The position numbers and the translations under genes are program-made. Below, piece by piece: positions 28,544 to 36,686 of a stretch of DNA of 64,000 bases (its first letter is position 1; each line of letters starts with the position of its first letter). The notes under the pieces are model-generated. The model saw only the letters and a list, made by a program, of their open reading frames with translations, had not been told where the DNA came from and did not search any database. This DNA is from JACKFB01 sp041389525. GTDB lineage: Bacteria; Myxococcota_A; UBA9042; PHBI01; JACKFB01. Where the stretch lies: positions 49,962 to 113,961 of the forward strand of contig JAWKRR010000018.1 of the NCBI GenBank assembly GCA_041389525.1. Direction: 5' to 3'.

Positions 28544-29395
28544 ATGACGACGACGTACCGATCCGGCTTGTGGCTCTGCGGGCTGGCGCTCGCTGGCCTG
28601 CTGCTGACCGCCTGCGCTGACGACAACGCCGCCGCGGGCGCGCTCGGCGTCGAGGGTGCTAGCTGCCTGCGCTCGCCGGACTGCCAGTCCCCCCTTCAGT
28701 GCCTGAAGAATCTCTGCACGCCCTGGATCTCGGGCGGTCCCAGCGACGCCTCCGGGGACGCGGCCGAAGCCGGGGCGCTCGACAGCGAGGCCGGCACGTC
28801 AGATCTGCTCCACGTCACCGAGATCCCAGTGGACGCCGAGCTTCCCGGCGACCTGCCCTTCGTGGACAAGGACCCCGGCCCCAATCCGCTGGACACAGGC
28901 CAGGCCGAGGTCTTCAGCGACTGCGAAAACCTCGGCATCTCCGACCGCTGGGACGGGGCGTTCACCGGCGCCATCGTCTTTGACATCAGCACCATGGGGC
29001 TGGTGCCGCCCGAGCTCGAGAAGGGCACCATCACGGTCCTGGGCGACCTGGGCTTCCGCATCATCTGCATCGACTCCAAGCTGCTGGTGCAGGGCCAGAT
29101 GAGCGGCAGTGGCAGCGTGCTCGGCGACGCGGAGCAGGGCGACTTCCCCTTCGAGGTCACGATCTCGGGCTTCTACAGCCCGTCAAACCAAGCGCTGAAC
29201 GCCGACATGGTCGAGGGCGTGGTGACCATCTACGGCCTGGTCGAGGCCTATTTCACCGGCACCCTCGAGGGCCGGCTGAAGTCAGGCCAGCTCATCGGCA
29301 CCTGGAAAGGCGCGACGACGGGGACCAACCTGCCCACGGTCATCACCGGCGACGCCGAGGGAAAGGGCGCCTGGGCCGCCGACCCGGGCATCTAG
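28544..29395 (+). CDS. Lipoprotein, unknown function
   Basis: The ATG at 28544 follows GGAGG at 28532-28536 and starts a signal with lipobox LLTAC; 283 aa. Residues about 30-60 hold a small Cys pattern (ASCLRSPDCQSPLQCLKNLC), a form also seen in other lipoproteins of this window, then an Asp/Ala/Glu linker, then a beta-rich domain (residues about 120-283) with FTGAIVFDISTMGLVPPELE, GDLGFRIICIDSKLLVQGQM and GRLKSGQLIGTWKGATTG. The end resembles a lipocalin-like or beta-sandwich fold, but this is only an impression. A 30-bp dispersed repeat begins at the base after its stop codon and is split by the IS element. Confidence 0.8.
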   Translation: MTTTYRSGLWLCGLALAGLLLTACADDNAAAGALGVEGASCLRSPDCQSPLQCLKNLCTPWISGGPSDASGDAAEAGALDSEAGTSDLLHVTEIPVDAELPGDLPFVDKDPGPNPLDTGQAEVFSDCENLGISDRWDGAFTGAIVFDISTMGLVPPELEKGTITVLGDLGFRIICIDSKLLVQGQMSGSGSVLGDAEQGDFPFEVTISGFYSPSNQALNADMVEGVVTIYGLVEAYFTGTLEGRLKSGQLIGTWKGATTGTNLPTVITGDAEGKGAWAADPGI

Positions 29396-29410
29396 GCAGG
29401 GGTCGGGGAC

Positions 29411-30715
29411 TCACGGATCCCCACAAATGGCTCTAACCCTTTCTGGTGAAGGATTCCACGCATGTTCGATGGCGTTTCGGAGTGCCGTCGTGGCTGCTCG
29501 CAGCGCGTCAATCGGTAAGCTTGGAGGATGGGTGTCCATCAGGACCTGGCAGCCGAGGAAGAAGAGGGAGAGGACTCGGCGGTGGGTGATGGTGTTGGCT
29601 TGGTAGCGGCGTCTCTGGCCAGTATGCTCGGCCGCTTTCCCTACGGTGTGGGCGACCAGCATGCCGAGCGCGGCGAGGAAGAGTAGGACTTCGAGGCGTT
29701 TGGAGCCGGCGTTGTTGCGGGCTCGGCGAGCTGGCGTGTCGCCGCCGACGAGCTTGCGGCACCGCGCGTCGGCGAAGGACCAGCCGAAGCGATGGCTCTT
29801 CGCGTCGCGAAACGTCTCCTCGATTTTCATCCGCTCGCCGTAGATGCCGACGATGTCGGCCGGAGGCATGTCGAGTGAGGTCGCCAGAATCCAGGGCTCG
29901 CGCCCTCGACGCTGGTACTTCTTATAGGAGCTGGAGCCGGGGTGGACGCCGCGCCGATTCGCGTTCGTGTGGCCTTTTCGGCCCCTGGCCGTCTTGCGGA
30001 CCGCGACGAGGCGGACCTCAAAGGGCGCGGATAGCGCAAGGCGATGTGCGCCGAGGTCGGTCGGCTTCGCGGTGGCTTGGGCGTGCATCTCGCCGATGGA
30101 GTTCCAGTCGGCCTCGTCGCGCTGGTCGCTCCGGGGGCTCGGGAGCCGCTGTGCGAGGACGTTCTTGCTGGCGCGGCCGACGAAATCCCACTGATGGCTG
30201 GCGACGGCGCGAAACCATGGGTTCTGGAATCCAGCGTCCGTCACGATGATGGGGCGCACGTGCCGTGGGATGATGTGTTCGGCAAGCGTGGCGAGGAAAG
30301 CCGAGTGCACGTCTGCGTGGCCTTCCAGGCGTGCCGAGTGAACCTCCACGTAGATGGGGAGGGAGCGGCCATCGACCGCGACGGCGGCCACCAGCGCTTC
30401 GCGCCCGCTGCCGACATCGGTCCAATCCACCAGCACGACCGGGCGGAACGCGTTCGGGAGAAGGTAGTGCGCCAGTGCGCGGAAGAGCATCACGAGCTCC
30501 GCGTGAAGCTTGGCGTTTCCAAGCAAGCGGTCGACGCGCTTGACGCAGTGGCGCGCGGCCACCGGCCCCGACAGCGAGCGGCCGAGCGCGGTCAGCGACA
30601 GACGGTGCCCGGCGAGCAACGACCTCGTCACCGCGACGAGCGCGCGTGCCCTCGCGACATGCATTTGGCCAAGGACAGGGGCGAGAGCACTAAGTATGAT
30701 GCGATCGGCGCACAT
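29411..30715 (-). CDS. IS4-family DDE transposase
   Basis: 434 aa. Catalytic Asp residues are seen in VLVDWTDV (about residue 98) and IIVTDAGFQNPW (about residue 160). The IS4 hallmark Y-x2-R-x3-E-x6-K is present as YGERMKIEETFRDAKS, which contains the catalytic Glu. The N-terminal helical domain (residues 1-80) and the C-terminal LLFLAALGMLVAHTVGKAAE segment fit the family. The frame is intact, so the element could be active; I cannot tell whether it has moved recently. It moves DNA by cut-and-paste at its terminal repeats. Confidence 0.95.
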   Translation of the reverse strand: MCADRIILSALAPVLGQMHVARARALVAVTRSLLAGHRLSLTALGRSLSGPVAARHCVKRVDRLLGNAKLHAELVMLFRALAHYLLPNAFRPVVLVDWTDVGSGREALVAAVAVDGRSLPIYVEVHSARLEGHADVHSAFLATLAEHIIPRHVRPIIVTDAGFQNPWFRAVASHQWDFVGRASKNVLAQRLPSPRSDQRDEADWNSIGEMHAQATAKPTDLGAHRLALSAPFEVRLVAVRKTARGRKGHTNANRRGVHPGSSSYKKYQRRGREPWILATSLDMPPADIVGIYGERMKIEETFRDAKSHRFGWSFADARCRKLVGGDTPARRARNNAGSKRLEVLLFLAALGMLVAHTVGKAAEHTGQRRRYQANTITHRRVLSLFFLGCQVLMDTHPPSLPIDALRAATTALRNAIEHAWNPSPERVRAICGDP

Positions 30716-30886
30716 GGGTGCCTCCAGGCATTTTGATTCACCCGGAAGATCGCGCTCTTGTGCGCCGCTTTCAAGTCGGCCCTGCGCGTCCGCGCGACGC
30801 GCAGGGCCTGTATCCGCCTGCTGGTGCGCCCGAAAGCCCCGTCCGAACAGCCTCGACCCACGGGGCCGATTCGTGGGGATACCTCA
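29411..30886 (-). mobile_element. IS4-family insertion sequence with 11-bp target duplication
   Basis: Ends of the element pair imperfectly: TCACGGATCCCCACAAAT at 29411 and the reverse complement of the right end at 30886, TGAGGTATCCCCACGAAT (14 of 18 matches). The 11-mer GGGTCGGGGAC sits directly outside each end (29400-29410 and 30887-30897), as expected for a target duplication of IS4-type elements. Length 1,476 bp, one transposase gene. The left end overlaps the transposase stop codon. Removing the element and one duplication copy restores a 30-bp repeat identical to the one at 35944-35973, which shows where it landed. Confidence 0.85.
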
Positions 30887-30989
30887 GGGTCGGGGACAGA
30901 CTTGAGACTTGCTCTGCCGGCAACCCGCGCGGACGCTGCGGCCGGCGCTGTCTGGCACTCCCGCGGCCCCAGCCGTATGCTCCTGCGCC

Positions 30990-31883
30990 ATGAGCGACCT
31001 CACCCGCGAGAGCTGGAACATCGCGACGCGCAATCACAACGTGCACAAGGGCGACCAGGCGGCCTTCTTGCGCGGTGGCGGCGAGCTGCTCTTCTCGGAG
31101 GAGCTGGAGCTGCTCGGCCCGCTGGCCGGCAAGGAGCTCGTGCACCTGCAGTGCAACGCCGGCCAAGACAGCCTCTGCCTCGCGCGCCGCGGCGCTCGGG
31201 TGGTGGGCGTCGATTTCTCTGATGAGGCCGTGGCGTTCGCGCGTCGGCTGTCGGTCGATGCTGGCATCCCAGCCCGCTTCGAGCTGGCCGAGGTCGTCTC
31301 GTGGCTACACGCGACGCCCGAGCGCTTCGACCTGGCATTCACGAGCTACGGAACCGTCGGCTGGCTGCCCGACCTCGCGCGCTGGGCCCGCGGGGTGGCG
31401 CGCGTGCTGCGGCCCGGCGGCGCCTTCGTCTACGTCGAGTTTCACCCGCTGGTCTGGAGCATCGGGCCCGATCTCGGGCTGTCCGGCGATGACTATTTCT
31501 CGACCGAGCCCTTCCGCGAGCCCGTCGGAGACTACGTCGCCGAGTCGGGCGCGGCCCTGGGAGCCATCGCGGCCGACCAGCCCGCGGTCTCCGCACCCAA
31601 CGCGGTCCCGGCGACCTCGTACCAGCACGGCCTGGGCGCGGTAGTCCAAGCGCTGCTGCACGCCGGCCTCACCCTGGAGACCCTCGCCGAGCACCCCCAC
31701 AGCAACGGCTGCCGCACCAACCCAGCCCAAGTCCTCGGCCCCGACCGCCGCTACCACTGGCCCGACGGCGCCGCCCGCGTCCCGCTCATGTTCAGCCTGC
31801 GCGCTCGAAAGCCAGCCGCGACGCCCGCGTGGACGTCGCGACTGCGCGCAGAATCGCCCGCGCCTAGTAATCGCCCTCGATGA
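30990..31883 (+). CDS. Class I SAM-dependent methyltransferase
   Basis: 297 aa from the ATG at 30990. Typical methyltransferase motifs: ELVHLQCNAGQDSLCLARRG (motif I region, with the unusual LQCNAGQDS), ARVVGVDFSDEAVAFARRL (acidic residue after beta 2) and LRPGGAFVYVEFHPLVW (post-motif). The L-Q-C-N-x-G-Q-D-x-L variant is found in a distinct group of bacterial methyltransferases of unassigned substrate. The last 30 residues are Arg/Pro-rich and lie over the end of the convergent protoglobin gene (20-bp overlap). The substrate is unknown. Confidence 0.88.
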   Translation: MSDLTRESWNIATRNHNVHKGDQAAFLRGGGELLFSEELELLGPLAGKELVHLQCNAGQDSLCLARRGARVVGVDFSDEAVAFARRLSVDAGIPARFELAEVVSWLHATPERFDLAFTSYGTVGWLPDLARWARGVARVLRPGGAFVYVEFHPLVWSIGPDLGLSGDDYFSTEPFREPVGDYVAESGAALGAIAADQPAVSAPNAVPATSYQHGLGAVVQALLHAGLTLETLAEHPHSNGCRTNPAQVLGPDRRYHWPDGAARVPLMFSLRARKPAATPAWTSRLRAESPAPSNRPR

Positions 31884-32448
31884 CGTAGGGCTTGCTCCAC
31901 AGCGTGACCTGCAGCAGCACGGACTTCCGCCACGCGTTCTGCATGGCGTCCACGGTGTCGCGGTCGTCGCCGCCGGCCTCCAGGAACGTGCGCAGGGTGT
32001 CGACGATGGGCTGGGCCAGCAGCGGCAGGAAGCGGTACCGCACGATGGGGGAGGCGGTGGCGCCGTCGGTGCGGTTTTTGCCGACGCGGTGGTGACGCTT
32101 GCCGATCTCGAGCTGCCACTTGAGCCACGCCTCGTCGTAGTTGGCGGCCGCGGTGTCGTGGATCCACTGGCCGAAGCGGGCGCGGACGGCGGCGAGGTAG
32201 TCGCCCTGGGGGGCGCCGGTGGCGGGGTCGCTGAACTCGGCGAGGAGGAAGGACTTCGAGCCGACGAAGCCGTACCAGACGTCGAGGATGGCGTCGGTCT
32301 GGCCCGCGAGGATGGGGGCGGAGCGGCGCAGGGCGGCGAGGTCGTCGTCGCCGAGGAGGACCGCCTCCTTCATCCACGCGAACGATTCGGGCGTGATGGT
32401 GGCGGCGGGCAGAGTGGGGTCGTGGTGGCGGTAGCCGGGGATGCTCAT
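31864..32448 (-). CDS. Protoglobin-domain protein
   Basis: 194 aa, the size of a single protoglobin. Conserved segments: ITPESFAWMKEAVLLGDDDL, LAALRRSAPILAGQTDAILDVWYGFVG, and EIGKRHHRVGKNRTDGA, whose His is the likely proximal heme ligand, followed by RYRFLPLLAQPIVDTLRTFL. It is a stand-alone globin, not fused to a signalling output domain. Protoglobins bind O2, CO or NO through heme; a sensory or detoxifying role is possible here. Its start codon lies directly next to a long inverted repeat that covers the ribosome-binding site (32450-32513). Confidence 0.9.
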   Translation of the reverse strand: MSIPGYRHHDPTLPAATITPESFAWMKEAVLLGDDDLAALRRSAPILAGQTDAILDVWYGFVGSKSFLLAEFSDPATGAPQGDYLAAVRARFGQWIHDTAAANYDEAWLKWQLEIGKRHHRVGKNRTDGATASPIVRYRFLPLLAQPIVDTLRTFLEAGGDDRDTVDAMQNAWRKSVLLQVTLWSKPYVIEGDY

Positions 32449-32449
32449 G

Positions 32450-32513
32450 GCGTGCCTCGTGGTGGTTCGTGTCTAAGTCGGTATCGACTCGACACGAGTC
32501 TCGCGAGGCACGC
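32450..32513. promoter_or_regulatory. Nested inverted repeats in the protoglobin leader
   Basis: Outer arms GCGTGCCTCG at 32450-32459 and CGAGGCACGC at 32504-32513 are a perfect 10-bp match. Inner arms TCGTGTC at 32467-32473 and GACACGA at 32491-32497, and AGTCG/CGACT around a GTAT loop at 32476-32489, give a long hairpin. Read on the minus strand, the ribosome-binding GAGG lies inside the outer arm, a few bases before the ATG at 32448. The element could be a DNA operator, or an RNA hairpin masking the start of translation. Confidence 0.7.
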
Positions 32514-32540
32514 CGCGTCTGTCAAGGTCGTGTTCAGTCG

Positions 32541-33137
32541 CTACCAGTCACGGCTCGCGGTCGTGGGCGGCTGCAGGCGGCGGTCGAAGAGGTTCACCTC
32601 GATGCCGAAGACCACCGCGACCAGGTCATCTTCCGAGGGGTCGACGAAGTGCATCGCCCGGAAGAATGGCGAGATCCCGACGAGTCCGGCCGCAAATCCG
32701 TAGCCCGCGCCTGCCTCGAGCGTGAATCGCGGGTCCAGGTCGCTGCCGGGTCCGTCGAGGAGGCCCACTCCCATCCCGGCCTCGAACCAGAAGCCCGTGG
32801 TGCGGCGGGCGTCGGCGACGGTCGCGAAGGGGCGGAACCGCAGCGCCGCGCTGAACAGGCCGAACCCGCTGGCGTCGTCGCGCGGGTTGTTGCGCGTGAA
32901 GAAGCCGCCGTGAGCGCGCAGGCCGGCTGCGATGACGGGCGACCACGTGTGGTAGATGCCCACGCCGCCTGCGAATCCGGGGTCCAGGTAGCGTCGGGCG
33001 CGGTCGCTCGCGGGGATCATCGCGCCGCCGTCGAAGGTCAGAAAGACGACCTCGTCGCGGCGCGCAGCCTCGGCGTGGCTGGCGGTGAAGACGAGGGTCG
33101 ACGCGGCGATGAGGCAGATACTGGCGGCTCGGTACAT
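32541..33137 (-). CDS. Outer-membrane beta-barrel-like protein
   Basis: 198 aa with a normal signal peptide (cleavage after ASHAEA). The mature part shows alternating hydrophobic strands with Gly-rich turns: DPGFAGGVGIYHTWSPVIAA, GFWFEAGMGVGLLDGPG, FTLEAGAGYGFAAGLVGI, ending in FGIEVNLF, as expected for a small OmpA/OmpW-like barrel. Nothing more specific can be said. It is transcribed leftward, upstream of the protoglobin gene on the same strand with about 90 bp between, and divergent from the MarR gene. Confidence 0.75.
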   Translation of the reverse strand: MYRAASICLIAASTLVFTASHAEAARRDEVVFLTFDGGAMIPASDRARRYLDPGFAGGVGIYHTWSPVIAAGLRAHGGFFTRNNPRDDASGFGLFSAALRFRPFATVADARRTTGFWFEAGMGVGLLDGPGSDLDPRFTLEAGAGYGFAAGLVGISPFFRAMHFVDPSEDDLVAVVFGIEVNLFDRRLQPPTTASRDW

Positions 33138-33487
33138 GGCGGATTCTCCGGGTGGGGTGACGGGCGGGCGGTGGTTTGAGGCGGGCGGCTTGGAGGCCGA
33201 GCGCGTGGCGTCGCCGCGAGACCGGCTGCGGACGCGAGCAGGGTCTAATGCACGGCGCGTACCAGGACGCGGGCGACGGCGCAGGGCGTTGCAGGCGCTG
33301 GATTTGCGCGTTCGGAGCGCGCAGGAGGCGCGGTGCCCGTTCTGCCTCGACAGAGGCGGGATGCCCCGATCACCGCATGGCTTCGGGGCGGCCGCGGCGC
33401 CGAAGGTCGTTGAGATTCCGGTGTGGACTCGCTACGGTCCGAGCCGGCGCGTCGGCCCGTACGCTCGGCGACCGCAGGAGCAGCCGC
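33138..33487. other. Divergent intergenic region, 350 bp
   Basis: Between the barrel-protein start and the MarR start. It contains a short inverted repeat CTTCGG...CCGAAG (about 33,382-33,406) around a GC-rich core, and AGGAG just before the MarR ATG. I see no gene here; frames across it are Arg-rich shadows. Promoters for both genes should lie in it but no consensus hexamers stand out. Confidence 0.4.
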
Positions 33488-34108
33488 ATGGAAACGTCGC
33501 AGCTTCACGACCTCATCGAGCGGCTGGCCTCGGTGTTTCGCGGCAGCCTGCGCGAGATCGCCAACGCGCACGGCCTGAAGCTGGTGCAGCTCGAGGCGCT
33601 CGTCTACCTGTCCCGCGCCAACCGCTACAGCGACACGCCGGCCGCGCTGACCGACTACCTCTGCATCACCAAGGGCAGCGTCAGCCAGACGCTCAAGGCG
33701 CTGGAGGCGCGCGGGCTGCTCGTCAAACGCGACGACCCCAAAGACAAGCGCGTCGTCCGTTGCGCGCTGACCGACGCGGGCCAATCCATCGTGGACCTCG
33801 CGCACCCGTCGCCCCTGGTGACGCTACTCAGCGACGCCCAAGCCGGCGCGGCTACCGGCGCGATGCAGGCCCTGCTCCAGGCGCTTCAGCGCGCGAACAG
33901 CCAGCGCACATTCGGCGTGTGCCACTCATGCCGCTTCTTCGAGACCAGCGCAGGCGAGCACACCTGCGGCCTCACCCACGAGCCGCTGACCGACGCCGAT
34001 TCCCTGCGCATCTGCCGCGAACACGAGCCCCAGGCAGCCCCTGCGCCATCGCGACGCACCGGCCCTGCCCGGAGCGCGCCCGCGGGCCGCAGCACCACCT
34101 CCGCTTGA
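33488..34108 (+). CDS. MarR-family regulator with C-terminal cysteine cluster
   Basis: 206 aa from the ATG at 33488, preceded by AGGAG. Residues about 8-120 are a MarR winged helix: LVQLEALVYLSRANRYSDTP, LCITKGSVSQTLKALEARGL and the wing KRDDPKDKRVVRCALTDAG. After the DNA-binding domain, residues about 137-180 hold a cysteine cluster: CHSCRFF, then HTCGLTH and RICREHE, spacing typical of a metal- or Fe-S-binding site. This suggests a metal- or redox-sensing regulator, though the ligand is not known. The target could be the divergent barrel gene or the following lipoprotein gene. Confidence 0.85.
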   Translation: METSQLHDLIERLASVFRGSLREIANAHGLKLVQLEALVYLSRANRYSDTPAALTDYLCITKGSVSQTLKALEARGLLVKRDDPKDKRVVRCALTDAGQSIVDLAHPSPLVTLLSDAQAGAATGAMQALLQALQRANSQRTFGVCHSCRFFETSAGEHTCGLTHEPLTDADSLRICREHEPQAAPAPSRRTGPARSAPAGRSTTSA

Positions 34109-34119
34109 GACCAGGAACC

Positions 34120-35937
34120 ATGATGTCATTTCGCCCGCTCACGCTTGTTCTGACTACCGCCATCGCGCTGACCGCCGGGGCCTGCGGTGGAGGCAGCGGC
34201 TCGGCCGCGGACGCCGTGGCCGACGTCGTCACCGACGCGGTGGCGGACTCCGGCGATGCTGTCGCGGATACCGCCCCCGACGCGGCGCCCGACGCCGCCT
34301 GCGAGCCCGGCGCCGCCACGTGCAGCGCCGACGCAGCCACGCTCAGCCTGTGCGAAGCCGGCGCCTGGGTCGAGACCGACTGCGCGGCCGCCGGAAAGCT
34401 GTGCGACTCCGGCGCCTGCGTCGACCCCTGGCGCTGGGGCTCGCCCGCGTGGGGCACCTGCCCCGACGGCCCCTCGACCACGGAGACCCTGGCCCAGAAG
34501 GCCGCCGGCTACGACGCGATCGCCGCCCGCCTGCACGTCCACCCGACCCTGAAGTTCATGGCCACGGTCGAGCTAGCGCGCGCCGAGGTCACCTGCCCCG
34601 CCGGCCAGACCGCGCCTTGCTACGCGCCGGTCAAACCCGCCAGCGAGGCCACCTACGACGACGTCGACAAGTTCATCACCGACGCGAACGACGGCCTCTG
34701 GAGCGCGCTCTACCTGACGTCCCAGGCCTACCGCTACGCCGTGACCCGCTCGCCCGAGGCCCTGGCGATGATCAAGCTGCTGCTCGAGGGCGAGGTCGAG
34801 CGCATGGAGATCACCGGCGTCTCCGGCGTCTTCGCGCGGCGCCTCATCCCGCCCGGCGTCAAAGGCGCCGACTGCCCGGCTGACGACGCCACCTACAAGG
34901 TCGACGTCGAGAAAGACGACGACCGCTGGGTCCGCGTCGGCACCACCGGCTGCGTCGAGGCCGTCAACGCCGCGGGCGAGTGGTTCACTTCGACCAGGTG
35001 CGGCCTGGAGAAATACGCGGGCTGGTGCTTCTACGACAACGTCTCCCAGGACGAGTACGCCGGGCACATGATGGCCCTGGGCGCCATCATCCGGCTGGTC
35101 GACGACGCGGGCGCGCGGGCCACGGCGACGGAGCTCTTGCGCAAGGTCGGCCTGCACCTGGCGGCGAACAAGCTCAAGTTCATCGACTGGGACGACCGCC
35201 CCACCGAGCACGGCTTCATCGGGATGCCCGCGATGGCGCTTGGCTGGCTAGCGACGGCCGCCGCCGTGACCGAGGACCCCACCATCGTCGACTTCTACCG
35301 CGGCTGCCTACTCCAAGAGGACGGCCCGCGCGACTGCCTCGACGCCCTGGGCAGCTTCCTGTTGCCCATGTCCGACAACCTCGAGCTCATGGCCAATTAC
35401 GCCGGCGCGGGCGACTGCGCGAGCAACTGGAACGGCCGCTCGATGACCATCACCTCGTTCACGAACCTGCTGTGGTTCGCCAACGACCCGGCGCTGCTGG
35501 CCCGTGCGCGCGACCTGATGGCCAACGCGGTGATGAACCCGCCCGGCGCCGCCCGCCCCATGGTCATCGAGGACAACCCCTGGTGGAACTTCTTCTGGGC
35601 CGCCCACAAGGCCCACGGCCCAGCCGACCCGACGCCGCTATTGGCCGAGGTCGAGGCCGGCATCTGCCAGCTAAAGCGCTTCCCGGCCGACAAACACCAG
35701 CCCGAGATCAACGCGGCGGCCATCTACGAGACCGACTGCATCGACCGCCTCGACAACCCCCTGGCGGCCACCATCATCCCGCCCGAGCTGCGCTGCCCCA
35801 CCAAGTTCCTCTGGTGGTTCAACCCCTACGAAATCCAAACCTGCGAAGAGAAAACCTGGCGCATCACCCAGCCCCAGGACTTCCTGATGCCCTACTGGAT
35901 GGGCCGCTACTACGGCTTCATCCCCCCGGAATTGTAG
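34120..35937 (+). CDS. Large lipoprotein, probable all-helical body
   Basis: 605 aa starting at the double ATG (34120). Lipobox LTAGAC, then an Ala/Asp linker (residues 25-60) and a short Cys-rich stretch (CEPGAATCSADAATLSLC and following). From residue about 130 to the end the protein is helical and aromatic-rich, with TRCGLEKYAGWCFYDNVS, DEYAGHMMALGAIIRLVDD and EDNPWWNFFWAAHKAHG, which recalls alpha/alpha-barrel proteins, but I cannot name a family. It ends just before a copy of the 30-bp dispersed repeat. It begins 11 bp after the MarR gene, so the two may share a transcript. Confidence 0.85.
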   Translation: MMSFRPLTLVLTTAIALTAGACGGGSGSAADAVADVVTDAVADSGDAVADTAPDAAPDAACEPGAATCSADAATLSLCEAGAWVETDCAAAGKLCDSGACVDPWRWGSPAWGTCPDGPSTTETLAQKAAGYDAIAARLHVHPTLKFMATVELARAEVTCPAGQTAPCYAPVKPASEATYDDVDKFITDANDGLWSALYLTSQAYRYAVTRSPEALAMIKLLLEGEVERMEITGVSGVFARRLIPPGVKGADCPADDATYKVDVEKDDDRWVRVGTTGCVEAVNAAGEWFTSTRCGLEKYAGWCFYDNVSQDEYAGHMMALGAIIRLVDDAGARATATELLRKVGLHLAANKLKFIDWDDRPTEHGFIGMPAMALGWLATAAAVTEDPTIVDFYRGCLLQEDGPRDCLDALGSFLLPMSDNLELMANYAGAGDCASNWNGRSMTITSFTNLLWFANDPALLARARDLMANAVMNPPGAARPMVIEDNPWWNFFWAAHKAHGPADPTPLLAEVEAGICQLKRFPADKHQPEINAAAIYETDCIDRLDNPLAATIIPPELRCPTKFLWWFNPYEIQTCEEKTWRITQPQDFLMPYWMGRYYGFIPPEL

Positions 35938-35943
35938 CCGACC

Positions 35944-35973
35944 GCAGGGGTCGGGGACAGACTTGAGACTTGC
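35944..35973 (+). repeat. Intact copy of the 30-bp dispersed repeat
   Basis: Starts 6 bp after the stop codon of the 605-aa lipoprotein gene. It is identical to the sequence restored by excising the IS element at 29411-30886. Core: GGGTCGGGGACAGACTTGAG. Repeats of this type just behind stop codons resemble REP-like elements; no matching REP-associated transposase is in the window. Confidence 0.8.
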
Positions 35974-36086
35974 GACTCGCGCGCCTTGCAGCGCGACAGC
36001 CCCGCGCCTCGCCGCTCCGCGCGGGCGGTCCCGAACGGAGCGGTGAGGCAGGGTGCGGCGTCGCGCGCCACACCCCGCCCGGCGAC

Positions 36087-36686
36087 TCAGAAGCCAGGAA
36101 TCCCGGGGACCTTCACGCAGCCCGTAGAGACCGGGTCCGGCTGCCAGCAAGCCAAGTCCGGCACGCAGACCTTCTTCGCGTTGTCATCTTGCCCGCAGGT
36201 GGCCAGGTCCATCTCGACCCCGCCGGGCAGCGGCGGCGGCGTGCAGTCGCTCTCGACGGTGCAGGGAATGGCGCAGGAGTTCTTCCCGTCCACGGTCGCG
36301 CAGACCTGCCCAGACTCGCAGTCGGCGTCTGCCTTGCACGGGAGCCGCGGCGGTTCGGAGGCCGGGACGTTGACGGAGCCCTCGCTGCTCGTCGAACCGA
36401 ACCGGCAGAAGCTCAGGTTCAGCAGCGAGAATGTCGAGGTGTCGCAGTACATGCTCGATGGGCAGCTTCCTGAGGTGCAGGTCTCGGAGCAGTAGACCGG
36501 CGGATTCGGGTTGTCGATGAGCGCCACGCACACGTCTTTCTTGCAATCCGAGGCCTCCTCACAGCCCGCCTCGCCGGTGGCCTTGGCAGACCCAGAACTG
36601 GAGCCGCCGTCGCCGTCGCCGTCGCACGCGGCCGGTCCAACCATCAGACACACAGAGCAGAAAACCACGAATGACAACCGATACAT
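36087..36686 (-). CDS. Lipoprotein with Cys-rich modules
   Basis: 199 aa from the ATG at 36686 (an alternative start is a few codons upstream). Lipobox GPAACD, then Gly/Ser/Asp linker. The body has at least 15 Cys in patterns such as GCEEASDCKKDVCVAL, CSETCTSGSCPSSMYC and CKADADCESGQVCATVDG, of the same kind as the 576-aa lipoprotein at 22 kb. Likely a small disulfide-rich surface lipoprotein. Convergent with the 605-aa lipoprotein gene, about 110 bp beyond the repeat. Confidence 0.85.
   Translation of the reverse strand: MYRLSFVVFCSVCLMVGPAACDGDGDGGSSSGSAKATGEAGCEEASDCKKDVCVALIDNPNPPVYCSETCTSGSCPSSMYCDTSTFSLLNLSFCRFGSTSSEGSVNVPASEPPRLPCKADADCESGQVCATVDGKNSCAIPCTVESDCTPPPLPGGVEMDLATCGQDDNAKKVCVPDLACWQPDPVSTGCVKVPGIPGF

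Larger units (their letters stand above)
29396..30912. repeat. 30-bp dispersed repeat interrupted by the IS element
   Basis: The first 15 bases (GCAGGGGTCGGGGAC, 29396-29410) and last 15 bases (AGACTTGAGACTTGC, 30898-30912) are the two halves of one repeat. Joined, they equal bases 35944-35973 exactly. The repeat begins immediately after the lipoprotein stop codon at 29395. Confidence 0.85.
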
